Source: Alcanivoracaceae bacterium
GTDB taxonomy: Bacteria; Pseudomonadota; Gammaproteobacteria; Pseudomonadales; Alcanivoracaceae
Length of the DNA stretch: 64,000 nt
Reading direction: 5' to 3'
Assembly (NCBI GenBank): GCA_029210325.1
Contig: JARGPU010000001.1
Coordinates: 10,126-74,125 of the forward strand
Below, piece after piece: positions 20,511 to 26,749 of the stretch. The position numbers and the translations under genes were made by a program. Numbering within the stretch: position 1 is the first letter of the stretch; each line of letters begins with the position of its first letter. Below the pieces are notes generated by a model, which was not told where the DNA came from, did not search any database, and worked only from the letters and a program-made list of their open reading frames with translations.

Positions 20511-20749
20511 ACTGCGGCAATCTACTGTGGCAGGCATAGCTAACTAACTGATTTTTGGAAGTGATGCCAGAGTGGCATTACGCGCTATATGCACCGAATT
20601 ATATCGACGCATCGAGTTTTGTCATGTCGCTGCTATTTTTTGTGGCTTGCTAAGTAGTTGATGTGAATAATCATTACCAACGTAGTCGACAAAACACGAC
20701 AGGGGTTAAGTCGGTGAAGAGTTATGTCGACGCTTCGAATGAATAAACT
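20511..20749 (+). other. Gene-free junction before the cassette array; attI-like candidate
   Basis: No gene is visible. The stretch is AT-rich compared with queG. It contains three integrase-core-like sites in the same direction: GTTAAGT at 20705, GTTATGT at 20721 and GTTAAGT at 20750, the last being the left junction of the first cassette. It also has a near-direct repeat (TCGACGCATCGA near 20604 and TCGACGCTTCGA near 20726) and inverted GTTTTGTC / GACAAAAC arms (20616-20623 and 20688-20695). Several GTT cores with repeats are typical of integron attI sites, but no integrase gene is adjacent, so this is only a suggestion. Confidence 0.3.
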
Positions 20750-20750
20750 G

Positions 20751-21079
20751 TTAAGTCGCTCTGCCGTTTTTCATTCTGGTAGAGCGTAGGAAGTTGTAGT
20801 TCGCTGCCTTCATCTGGCAGCCGGCATCAAGGATCGTGCCGTTCCCATCTCGGCAGTTTCGTTCCTGGTGCTTTTAATTGGTCCGGCGGTGTCGGCAGGG
20901 CTTGCGCATTCTGCGTGGCTTGCCACAATCCGGGCAGGGGAGGCATCTGGACTTTGGGGTTCTGTCGGGTGCCATATTCAGGGTTAAGCTCCGCTGGCGC
21001 TTCGCAGCCTGCCAATATGGGCTCCGTAGTGTCGCTAGCTTAACTAGGTAATGCACGCGACAAGCGCGTGATTACGGCG
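20751..21079 (+). repeat. 329-bp cassette, twin copy 1 (no clear sense-strand gene)
   Basis: This unit and 21601-21929 have exactly the same length and differ at 24 of 329 positions by my hand alignment (about 93% identity, no indels). The first bases after the recombination core form a hairpin (20757-20786, CGCTCTGCC against GGTAGAGCG) kept in both copies. The longest shared reading frame is on the opposite strand (20874-21056). The unit could be a non-coding cassette carrying a promoter or RNA, a cassette with an antisense gene, or a decayed gene. Confidence 0.85.
20874..21056 (-). CDS. Possible 60-aa antisense cassette protein with a CPDCG zinc-knuckle-like motif (copy 1)
   Basis: Starts at a GTG inside the attC stem and reads against the cassette direction. 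It has a basic, Cys-containing C-terminal half (CLPCPDCGKPRRMRKPC, residues 38-54) like a small zinc ribbon. The same frame is open at the same place in copy 2. Against it: of 19 base differences between the copies in this span about 11 change an amino acid, which is not strong purifying selection, and no good ribosome binding site is evident. It may be a real small DNA- or RNA-binding protein or a chance frame. Confidence 0.25.
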   Translation of the reverse strand: MHYLVKLATLRSPYWQAAKRQRSLTLNMAPDRTPKSRCLPCPDCGKPRRMRKPCRHRRTN

Positions 21080-21085
21080 TTAAGT
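21037..21085 (+). other. attC-like site of twin cassette copy 1
   Basis: TTAACTAGGTAATGCACGCG pairs with the region 21065-21082. The core stem 21048-21059 with 21065-21075 is perfect except for one unpaired G at 21053, an extrahelical base as attC sites carry for strand recognition; the loop is ACAAG. It ends in the core GTTAAGT (21079-21085). At about 45 bp it is shorter than the attC sites I know of (mostly 57 bp or more). Confidence 0.7.
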
Positions 21086-21096
21086 TGAGATTCGGC

Positions 21097-21507
21097 ATGC
21101 CTGCTACCAGAGTGGTCATCTACGACGGGGTTTGTAATTTCTGCAATGGTGCAGTTCGATTCATTATTAAGAGGGATCCAAACGGGCTATTTGTTTTTGC
21201 GCCCATGCAGTCGGATTATGCGCAGAGCCTTATCCGAGAGCATTCGGTCCGCAACGTTGGGCAGGATACATTTCTTCTTGTCAAGGACGGAAGGTGCTAT
21301 ATATGGACCGAGGCTGCTTTAGAAATAGCTGGCGAGCTCACAGGATTCTGGTGGCTTTTTAAGGCGACCAGAATTATCCCCAGGAAAGTGAGGGATTATC
21401 TGTATCGAGCTTTTGCAAGGAACAGGTATGAGCTATTTGGTAGAACAAAGGAGTGTCAAATTCCGGGCCCAGAGCTGGCTAAGCGTTTTGTGGGCTTCAA
21501 AACTTAA
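21097..21507 (+). CDS. DCC-family thiol-disulfide oxidoreductase-like protein (DUF393), cassette gene
   Basis: A 136-aa protein starting MPATRVVIYDGVCNFCNGAV. The DGVCNFCN segment is the signature of the DCC (DUF393, YuxK) family, a thioredoxin-fold group with a CxxC pair, thought to act in thiol-disulfide exchange; substrates are unknown. The ATG at 21097 is preferred to a TTG at 21085 that overlaps the recombination core. The gene begins only 12 bases after the cassette junction, and its stop is fused to the attC (TAACAA), the usual tight packing of integron cassettes. Codon use is more AT-rich than in the core genes nearby. Confidence 0.85.
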   Translation: MPATRVVIYDGVCNFCNGAVRFIIKRDPNGLFVFAPMQSDYAQSLIREHSVRNVGQDTFLLVKDGRCYIWTEAALEIAGELTGFWWLFKATRIIPRKVRDYLYRAFARNRYELFGRTKECQIPGPELAKRFVGFKT

Positions 21508-21606
21508 CAATGGGCTGCACCGGATAGATTTCCGCTGTCATCTTTTGTGCATGGAGCCGCACAAAAGCCGCCATCGTAAATTTACCCGGTGAGCATAGCG
21601 TTAAGT
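21503..21606 (+). other. attC site of the DCC cassette
   Basis: Starts CTTAACAATGGGCTGCACCGG and ends CCGGTGAGCATAGCGTTAAGT, which pair imperfectly. The centre is an inner hairpin CTTTTGTGC / GCACAAAAG with CCGCCATC. That inner part is nearly identical to the attC at 43775-43877, showing that the two cassette loci share one attC family. The core is GTTAAGT at 21600-21606. Confidence 0.8.
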
Positions 21607-21929
21607 CGCTCTGCCTTTTTCCATTCTGGTAGAGCGTAGGAAGTTGTAGTTCGCTGCCTTCATCCGGCAGCCGGCATCAAGGATCGTGCCGTTCCCATCT
21701 CGGCAGTTTCGTTCCTGGTGCTTTTAATTGGTCCGGTGGTGATGGCAGGGCTTGCGCATTCTGCGTGGCTTGCCACAATCCGGGCAGGGGAGGCATCCGG
21801 GTCTGAGGGTTCTATCGGGTGCCATATTCAGGGTTAAGCTCCGCTGGCGCTCCGCAGCCTGCCACAACCGGCTTCGCAGTGTCGCTAGCTTAACTAGGCA
21901 AAGCACGCGACAAGCGCGTGTTTGCGGCG
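21601..21929 (+). repeat. 329-bp cassette, twin copy 2
   Basis: Near-identical partner of 20751-21079, in the same orientation, 850 bp downstream, with the DCC cassette between them. The 5' hairpin is at 21607-21636. A 52-base block around 21743-21797 has no differences from copy 1, while the changes cluster at 21801-21806 and 21865-21877. The direct repeats could allow deletion of the DCC cassette by homologous recombination. Confidence 0.85.
21724..21906 (-). CDS. Possible 60-aa antisense cassette protein (copy 2)
   Basis: Same position, length, GTG start and stop as the copy at 20874-21056. By eye 49 of 60 residues are identical, including all of CLPCPDCGKPRRMRKPC. The N-terminal stretch LVKLATLRS is also kept. 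As with copy 1, expression is uncertain and the frame may be incidental. Confidence 0.25.
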   Translation of the reverse strand: MLCLVKLATLRSRLWQAAERQRSLTLNMAPDRTLRPGCLPCPDCGKPRRMRKPCHHHRTN

Positions 21930-21935
21930 TTATGT
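21887..21935 (+). other. attC-like site of twin cassette copy 2
   Basis: Same fold as 21037-21085, but the stem carries GGCAAAG against TTTGCGG where copy 1 has GGTAATG against ATTACGG. All four differences are two compensatory pairs (T-A to C-G and T-A to A-T), and the extrahelical G is kept. The core here is GTTATGT (21929-21935). Confidence 0.75.
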
Positions 21936-21951
21936 GCCAAGAGGAATCTGA

Positions 21952-22293
21952 GTGTTCGGAAGCAAAGATAAATTTTTAGCCGACTTAGCCAAGAAAGGTT
22001 ATCTCAATACACCGAAGAGCGAGATACTCCAAGCAATCGCCGAGTCTGGTAACTGGCAAGAGTTCGAAGAGTGGCGAATTTCCACAATAACCGAATTTAA
22101 TATTTGCACTGAGAAATTCAAGAACGAAGATTGGTTCAGGGTTACGGTAAAGTGTGACTATGAGTTCAGTTGTGTTTGTCCTACCATCGAACGAGCTATA
22201 GAAATGGCAGGCATGTATCAGCAACTAATAATGCACTTGTTTAATCAAGTTGGCTGGCCGTCATGGGCAAGTATAAGTTCTGTGGAGCCCTGA
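21952..22293 (+). CDS. Orphan cassette protein, unknown function
   Basis: A 113-aa soluble protein I do not recognise. It starts at a GTG with AGAGGA six bases upstream. It is rich in Glu, Lys, Phe and Trp, has no signal peptide or transmembrane helix, and has two Cys close together in the middle (FSCVCPTIERA near residue 74) and a helical C-terminal half (MAGMYQQLIMHLFNQ). Small, soluble, lineage-restricted proteins are usual for integron cassettes. The gene is followed 11 bases later by its attC. Confidence 0.75.
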   Translation: MFGSKDKFLADLAKKGYLNTPKSEILQAIAESGNWQEFEEWRISTITEFNICTEKFKNEDWFRVTVKCDYEFSCVCPTIERAIEMAGMYQQLIMHLFNQVGWPSWASISSVEP

Positions 22294-22302
22294 GGGTCAG
22301 CA

Positions 22303-22400
22303 CATAACAAGTTGCTCAAGTACACTACGGCCGCAAAAAGCGCGGCCTCCGCGGGACAGCCTACACTGCGTTTCGGCTGCCCCTTAGCAAGGCGTTAAAT
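22303..22400 (+). other. attC site of the orphan-protein cassette
   Basis: Starts ATAACAAGTTGCTCAAG and ends GCAAGGCGTTAAAT. Inner arms GGCCGC...GCGGCC form a central stem, and a second block CAGCC...GGCTGCC follows. Core GTTAAAT at 22394-22400 fits GTTRRRY. This is the most canonical attC of the array. Confidence 0.85.
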
Positions 22401-22404
22401 TCAT

Positions 22405-22794
22405 ATGATTGATTGGCCAAAGTGGATATTTGCAATTACAGCAGGAATCATTGGCTCTGCTATCTACTTCTATACGCTGAAAAAGAATAATGCCAAGCGC
22501 CCAAAAGATTATAAAGGGTATATCTGCCCTCGATGCAGGCAGGGTTTTGAAGAAAGTGATCTGTACCCTGTCTGGCAGTTTCCAGCCGCACCGTTGAAAT
22601 TGATGGGCTGGGACAGGCCGCTGCCAATTGACGAGCATTGTGAAACAAAAGGAACTGAGTTAGGTAGTTTTTATTGTAAGCGATGCAAAAGTGTTATTAA
22701 TTTCTTCATGATACTTAGTGTAGTCATCACACTCCCTGTAATGATGGCAATCTTATATCTGGCGGCATATTATTTGGGCTTCGTAGATGGCTAA
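22405..22794 (+). CDS. Membrane protein with zinc-ribbon-like loop, cassette gene
   Basis: A 129-aa protein, not assigned to a family. A transmembrane helix lies at about residues 8-24 (IFAITAGIIGSAIYFYT) and a second at about 98-122 (FMILSVVITLPVMMAILYLAAYY). The loop between them has CPRC at residue 40 and CKRC at residue 89, a plausible zinc ribbon, plus a Trp/Pro-rich segment. The start is five bases after the attC core of the previous cassette. Topology suggests both ends on the same side, with the ribbon probably cytoplasmic. Confidence 0.75.
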   Translation: MIDWPKWIFAITAGIIGSAIYFYTLKKNNAKRPKDYKGYICPRCRQGFEESDLYPVWQFPAAPLKLMGWDRPLPIDEHCETKGTELGSFYCKRCKSVINFFMILSVVITLPVMMAILYLAAYYLGFVDG

Positions 22795-22796
22795 AA

Positions 22797-22869
22797 ATTT
22801 AACAAGCAAAGGCAGCATCGCCCTTCGGGCTGGACGCGGTAACGCGCGCCGCTGCTTTGGGCGTTCAAC
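22797..22869 (+). other. attC-like site of the membrane-protein cassette
   Basis: TTTAACAAGCAAAGGCAGC pairs with GCTGCTTTGGGCGTTCAAC with one extra G in the left arm (extrahelical base). The centre CGCCCTTCGGGC and GCGGTAACGCGC can form small inner stems. The 3' core is GTTCAAC, off the GTTRRRY consensus by one base. Confidence 0.75.
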
Positions 22870-22897
22870 GATAATCAATCTATAGGCACATTCAGAC

Positions 22898-23119
22898 ATG
22901 AGTGGCGAGCAACCAAACAACCCATTGCACGGTGTCACTCTTGAGAAAGTCGTCGTAAGGCTTGTCGAGTACTATGGCTGGGAACAGCTCGCGACGAAAA
23001 TTAATATAAATTCCTTCAAAAACGATCCATCTGTGAAATCTAGCCTCAAGTTTCTGCGCACAACGCCGTGGGCCAGGGAGCAAGTAGAAAATCTTTATAT
23101 CTCTACATTTTCTCTATGA
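22898..23119 (+). CDS. DUF2132 / VF530-family putative DNA-binding protein
   Basis: The 73-aa product matches the small VF530 family (DUF2132) by its core [24 protein letters not shown], the [15 protein letters not shown] stretch and [11 protein letters not shown]. The family is a compact helical fold described from Vibrio and thought to bind DNA; its role is not established. It follows the last recognisable attC by 28 bases and is in cassette orientation, so it was probably the last cassette of the array, but I see no attC after its stop (23120-23176). Confidence 0.85.
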   Translation: MSGEQPNNPLHGVTLEKVVVRLVEYYGWEQLATKININSFKNDPSVKSSLKFLRTTPWAREQVENLYISTFSL

Positions 23120-23176
23120 GGGAAGCTAAACACGTAATCAGGCGCTGCAGCGGAAACCCAGCGTGGTGAGGTTAAT

Positions 23177-23818
23177 ATGAAGGTAATATCTATTAACACT
23201 GCTATCCCAGAAAGGCTTCAGATTGGTAAAAGGTCAGTTATAACGGGGATATTCAAGAGGCCTCGAGAGGGCTCGGTTTCAATTAATGAGCTTGGTTTGA
23301 GCCGTGACACGATTGTAAACAAGAAGGTCCACGGCGGGGTCGATCAGGCTATATATCTTTATAGCGCCAAGGACTACGCATGGTGGCAAGACCAGCTGGG
23401 TCGGGAACTGCAGCCCGGAATGTTTGGTGAGAACCTTACTATTAGTGACTATCACGATGGCGACTTACGCGTTGGAGATCGATTACTTCTGGCGGGAAAA
23501 GTACTTTTAGAAATCTCAGCCCCCAGGGTTCCCTGCGTTCAATTCGCAACCAAAATGGGCGATAGCTTATTTGCCAAAAAATTCATTGCCGCGCAAAGGC
23601 CCGGTGCTTACGCCAGAGTGCTAGCTTCGGGAGAGATAGAGGCTGGATGTGAAATTGAATGGCAACCCACCGAACAGGACTACGCGACTATAAATGAGAT
23701 ATTTATTGAATGGCATAAGAAATCATGGTCTCAGTCTATAGCCAGAAAGGCGTTGAACTCGCCAATCTCAATGATTGCGAGGGATATTATTGAGCAAAGA
23801 AGCGGCGTGGTGGTTTGA
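23177..23818 (+). CDS. MOSC-domain protein (YiiM-like)
   Basis: A 213-aa protein with a MOSC beta-barrel, the sulfur-carrier domain related to the molybdenum cofactor sulfurase C-terminus. Diagnostic parts are KKVHGGVDQAIYLYS near residue 48, ELQPGMFGENLTISD near residue 77, RVGDRLLLAGKVLLEISAPR near residue 98 and the conserved Cys of VPCVQFATKMGD near residue 121. The C-terminal helices (residues 160-213) resemble the 3-alpha extension of YiiM. YiiM-type proteins detoxify N-hydroxylated bases with molybdopterin; that role is inferred here. GAGG precedes the ATG by five bases. Codon use is AT-richer than the core, like the cassettes. Confidence 0.88.
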   Translation: MKVISINTAIPERLQIGKRSVITGIFKRPREGSVSINELGLSRDTIVNKKVHGGVDQAIYLYSAKDYAWWQDQLGRELQPGMFGENLTISDYHDGDLRVGDRLLLAGKVLLEISAPRVPCVQFATKMGDSLFAKKFIAAQRPGAYARVLASGEIEAGCEIEWQPTEQDYATINEIFIEWHKKSWSQSIARKALNSPISMIARDIIEQRSGVVV

Positions 23819-24140
23819 GATATATTTTATGCACTGCGCTGGCGGCCGCAGCTCCCTGATTGATTCTCGTTGCGCACAGGGGCCGAGGAAGTGGGGTGGT
23901 GTGTGCGCTAAGCCCGTCTCGCCAAGACCTGGTGCCAGCCCTGAGTACCGCTGGAGAACCCACATAAAGATCTGAGGATGCACCGATGACCGGATGTCCC
24001 AGAGAGGGTTTACATCGAAAGCTTCGCAAGCGGCTCACTGGTATATAGTGCGGTGAATTAATCCCTTCCCATATTCTAGACTTATATAGGCCTCATTACG
24101 GAGGCGTAAACGAGCCGAAAATAGCGCCTTTTAAGTAACG
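23819..24140. other. Gene-free stretch between the MOSC gene and a convergent membrane-protein gene
   Basis: About 320 bases in which I see no gene, attC or clear terminator. Short frames on both strands lack a ribosome binding site and family resemblance. It may be remnant DNA at the edge of the accessory block. Confidence 0.5.
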
Positions 24141-24593
24141 CTATATGAAGGCAATGCCGAAAAGAGCTGCATAGTATAGCGCTGAAGACCACAACACAGA
24201 GAAGATAGCCAGCATCAATAGAATGCGCGACTTGCGCGTGCCGAGCCTTGCGGAAATCCAGGCGCCCAAAGGTATACCAACAAGAACAGGCGTTAGTAGC
24301 ATTACAAAATAGAAACCATAACGTCGCCAAAATCGTACGTACCGTCTCAAATTTCCGCGAAACCTGGGTGCACTGTCTTTTTTGGGCAGCAGCCGCCGGA
24401 TCAGCAAGTTTATGTTGCGACTAAAATGAAGCGTTACTGTGGCACTGAGCATGGCCCCACTGACGTTCCAGAAGAGCATCTCCCAATAGGAAAACCCGTA
24501 AGGGGCGCTCAGAGCCGGGCCCAACCAGGTCTTCCAGAAACTCAGGAAGAAAACCGACAGGCCCTGCAGTATGTAGGAATCGAAGAAGTCCAT
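24141..24593 (-). CDS. Four-helix integral membrane protein, unknown function
   Basis: A 150-aa protein with hydrophobic segments at about residues 8-30, 36-58, 93-115 and 121-146, and a basic cytoplasmic loop between the second and third (LIRRLLPKK...RFRGNLRRYVRFWRR). The third segment (MLLTPVLVGIPLGAWISARLG) followed by TRKSR resembles small transporter-like or VTT-like membrane proteins, but I cannot assign a family. It is monocistronic and convergent with the MOSC gene. Confidence 0.7.
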   Translation of the reverse strand: MDFFDSYILQGLSVFFLSFWKTWLGPALSAPYGFSYWEMLFWNVSGAMLSATVTLHFSRNINLLIRRLLPKKDSAPRFRGNLRRYVRFWRRYGFYFVMLLTPVLVGIPLGAWISARLGTRKSRILLMLAIFSVLWSSALYYAALFGIAFI

Positions 24594-24689
24594 CAGGGCT
24601 CTTATGATTTTGCATCAGTCACAGCTAGGCTATCATGAATCACAGGCGTCACGCGGGCTTTAGATAGCCAAGGATGACCTGCAATCACT

Positions 24690-24713
24690 TTAGCAGGGAG
24701 ACACTCCTGCTAA
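24690..24713. promoter_or_regulatory. Inverted repeat upstream of the ybjQ operon
   Basis: TTAGCAGGGAG and CTCCTGCTAA form a hairpin with a three-base loop and one unpaired G, about 50 bases before the first YbjQ start. There is no T-run, so it is more likely an operator or an mRNA leader structure than a terminator. Confidence 0.4.
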
Positions 24714-24762
24714 GGAGGCGGCTAGGCTTGCCACTCAATGTCAAACAACTGGAGCAAGATTC

Positions 24763-25077
24763 ATGCTGGTAAGCAATATCGAGATCATTCCCGGCCGCAA
24801 GGTGATTAAGCACTTGGGCATGGCACAGGGAAACACCGTGCGGGCAAAGCATCTGGGCAAGGACTTTCTCGCCGGCCTGAAGAACATCGTCGGGGGCGAA
24901 TTGAAGGGCTACACCGAATTGCTGCAGGAGGCTCGGGATGAAGCGGTCCAACGGATGGTGGATCAGGCCAAGGGCATGGGCGCCAACGCTGTTATCAATG
25001 TGCGCTTCTCAACTTCGTCTGTTTCAGCGGGAGCCGCAGAGCTGTTTGCCTACGGCACAGCCGTTGTTCTGGAGTAA
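24763..25077 (+). CDS. YbjQ/UPF0145 family protein
   Basis: A 104-aa heavy-metal-binding-like (DUF74) protein of the pentameric YbjQ family; function unknown. Typical segments are MLVSNIEIIPGRKV at the start, LGKDFLAGLKNIVGGELKGYTELL near residue 30 and GANAVINVRFSTSSV near residue 71. The ATG at 24763 has GGAG nine bases upstream. It is separated by three bases from a second, membrane-anchored paralogue and then an M48 peptidase, which makes a three-gene operon and suggests a membrane quality-control role. Confidence 0.93.
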   Translation: MLVSNIEIIPGRKVIKHLGMAQGNTVRAKHLGKDFLAGLKNIVGGELKGYTELLQEARDEAVQRMVDQAKGMGANAVINVRFSTSSVSAGAAELFAYGTAVVLE

Positions 25078-25080
25078 ACC

Positions 25081-25533
25081 ATGGATATTCTGATACTCCT
25101 TGGCCTGCTAACCACCGGCTATGTGTTCGGACGGATTGCGGAAAAGCGGCATTTCATCTCAATCCGCGCTCGTGAGGAAGAGTATCGCGACGTGCTTGCC
25201 TTCAGCGCGCGTTTCCCTCCGCCAAGCGCTGCGCCCATGACGCCTGTATTGGTAGGCGGCAATGTGGTGGTGGCGGTGGACTACTTCAAGATGACCGCCG
25301 CCGCCCTGCGCAATCTTATAGGCGGCCGAGTCACCTCATTCGAAACGCTAGTGGAGCGAGCTCGACGGGAAGCCATTCTGCGCATGAAGCAGGAAGCTCG
25401 GGCACATGGTGCCACCCAGATCTTCAACGTAAAGCTGGAAACCTCGTCCATCGGTCAGGGCGCCTCAGGACAATCCTTCAGTGTGGAGGTGTATGCCTAC
25501 GGCACCGCTCTTCTGGCAGGCAAGGCTGACTAA
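25081..25533 (+). CDS. YbjQ-like protein with N-terminal membrane anchor
   Basis: A 150-aa paralogue of the preceding gene: a hydrophobic N-terminus (residues 2-17, DILILLGLLTTGYVFG), a basic turn, then a YbjQ-like domain with AAALRNLIGGRVTSFETLVERARREAILRM near residue 77 and GATQIFNVKLETSSIG near residue 117. Its stop overlaps the M48 peptidase start by one base (TAATG). The duplication plus anchor may place a hetero-oligomer at the inner membrane. Confidence 0.85.
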   Translation: MDILILLGLLTTGYVFGRIAEKRHFISIRAREEEYRDVLAFSARFPPPSAAPMTPVLVGGNVVVAVDYFKMTAAALRNLIGGRVTSFETLVERARREAILRMKQEARAHGATQIFNVKLETSSIGQGASGQSFSVEVYAYGTALLAGKAD

Positions 25534-26366
25534 TGGAATATGAAAACCGCCCGCCGCCGGAAGGTATCAATGTCAGCGATCAGCACCCATTGGTGGACTT
25601 CTTCTGGATGCTGGCCGCGGTGGCGCTGGTGGCAACAGTGCTAGTGGTGGCGTTGTCACTGGGCGCCGGCTGGCTGGCGCGCCAGATACCAATGGCTCAG
25701 GAAAATCGCTGGTCTGACGCCTATCTAGCCCAGCGACCTGTTGAGCTGTCTGAAACCGCATTACGCAAACAGCGTTGGCTGCAAGATCTCGCGGACCGCC
25801 TTTCTCCCGCTATGGATCTGGGGCCAGACACAACCATTCATGTGCGCTACGTGGAAGATGACGAGGTAATCAATGCATTTGCCACTCTGGGTGGCAACAT
25901 TGTCATTTACAGCGGCCTGCTCAATAGCCTCGATACAGAAAACGCGCTGGCCATGGTGATGGCCCACGAAATCGCCCATATCAAACACCGTGATCCAATA
26001 ACGGCGCTGGGGCGTGGCGCAGCAGTAGCGCTCGGTTTAAGCGCAATCAGCGGCGTGTCTGATTCGGCAATGGCGCAACGAATCGTCGGCAACGTAGGCA
26101 TGCTCACCGGGCTGAGCTTCTCCCGCGGGCAGGAAAATGCCGCGGATCAGCAAGCCATAGAGGCGATGCTAGCGCACTACGGCCACTTGAATGGCGCTGC
26201 CACCCTGTTTGAAAAGCTTCAAGCAATGGGCTCGGGATTGATGCCGGAAATACTGGCCACTCACCCACTGACAGAGAAGCGCATCGACAGGCTTGCGCGT
26301 GCCACGGACGCGCAGAGCGACGGCGAGATCACTGCCCTGCCTGACTGGCTAAGTACAGGATATTAA
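25533..26366 (+). CDS. M48-family membrane-anchored zinc metallopeptidase
   Basis: The 277-aa product has one transmembrane helix (about residues 22-48), then a peptidase domain with the zinc motif HEIAHIKHRD near residue 145 and a downstream Glu in SFSRGQENAADQQAIEAM near residue 195 (third zinc ligand region), and the late HPLTEKRIDRL motif. This matches HtpX/LoiP/BepA-type peptidases that degrade misfolded envelope proteins. It is translationally coupled to the two YbjQ genes upstream. Confidence 0.92.
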   Translation: MEYENRPPPEGINVSDQHPLVDFFWMLAAVALVATVLVVALSLGAGWLARQIPMAQENRWSDAYLAQRPVELSETALRKQRWLQDLADRLSPAMDLGPDTTIHVRYVEDDEVINAFATLGGNIVIYSGLLNSLDTENALAMVMAHEIAHIKHRDPITALGRGAAVALGLSAISGVSDSAMAQRIVGNVGMLTGLSFSRGQENAADQQAIEAMLAHYGHLNGAATLFEKLQAMGSGLMPEILATHPLTEKRIDRLARATDAQSDGEITALPDWLSTGY

Positions 26367-26456
26367 TAAGCTTTCCTGGCACCGGCATTGGCACTGGCGC
26401 TGCGGCCATTATTGCTGTCATATATCTTTTCGACTGGAAGCAAAACTGGAGGAGAC

Positions 26457-26708
26457 ATGGATATCATCAGCTTACTTATCTTTTTAGCAATTGGCGCACT
26501 GGTCGGCTGGCTTGCTGGCAACATCGTGAAAGGCAAAGGCTTTGGCATGATCGGCAATATTATTGTCGGCATTATTGGCTCTGTGCTGGGTGGCTTTCTA
26601 TTCGGTCTGGTCGGAATAACAGCGGGAGGCCTATTGGGCTCCATTATTATGGCCACCATCGGCGCGGTTATCTTGCTCTACATAATCGGCCTGATTAAGA
26701 AGGCTTGA
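26457..26708 (+). CDS. GlsB/YeaQ/YmgE-family stress-response membrane protein
   Basis: An 83-aa Gly-rich protein with three hydrophobic helices: LLIFLAIGALVGWLAG, MIGNIIVGIIGSVLGGFLFG and IIMATIGAVILLYIIG. This is the transglycosylase-associated (GlsB/YeaQ) family pattern. The ATG at 26457 follows GGAGGAG; the frame upstream to 26388 lacks support. It ends 41 bp from the convergent amidohydrolase. The family is often induced by envelope or osmotic stress. Confidence 0.9.
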   Translation: MDIISLLIFLAIGALVGWLAGNIVKGKGFGMIGNIIVGIIGSVLGGFLFGLVGITAGGLLGSIIMATIGAVILLYIIGLIKKA

Positions 26709-26749
26709 CCGGGCACTAGCCCAACAACACAGCCGCGCGTTAACTTCAC

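Larger units (their letters stand above)
20750..22869 (+). mobile_element. Integron-type gene cassette array without an integrase (CALIN 1)
   Basis: Five head-to-tail units are each closed by a structured site ending in a GTTRRRY-like core: cores at 20750, 21079, 21600, 21929, 22394 and 22863. Each unit has at most one small gene followed at once by an imperfect palindrome starting with TTAAC or TAACAA, the classic organisation of gene cassettes with attC sites. Contents in order are a 329-bp unit with no clear sense gene, a DCC protein, a near-copy of the first unit, an orphan 113-aa protein, and a membrane zinc-ribbon-like protein. The DUF2132 gene at 22898 probably belonged to a sixth cassette whose attC is not visible. 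Base composition is lower in GC than the flanking core genes. No tyrosine integrase lies in the window. Confidence 0.85.

Noticed and set aside
20751-21929. CRISPR-like or IS-like interpretation of the two 329-bp repeats
   Set aside because: There are only two copies, far longer than CRISPR repeats; they have no terminal inverted repeats, transposase or target-site duplication, and they end in attC-like cores.
23120-23176. attC search after the DUF2132 gene
   Set aside because: No TAACAA start, no paired arms, and no GTTRRRY core were found.
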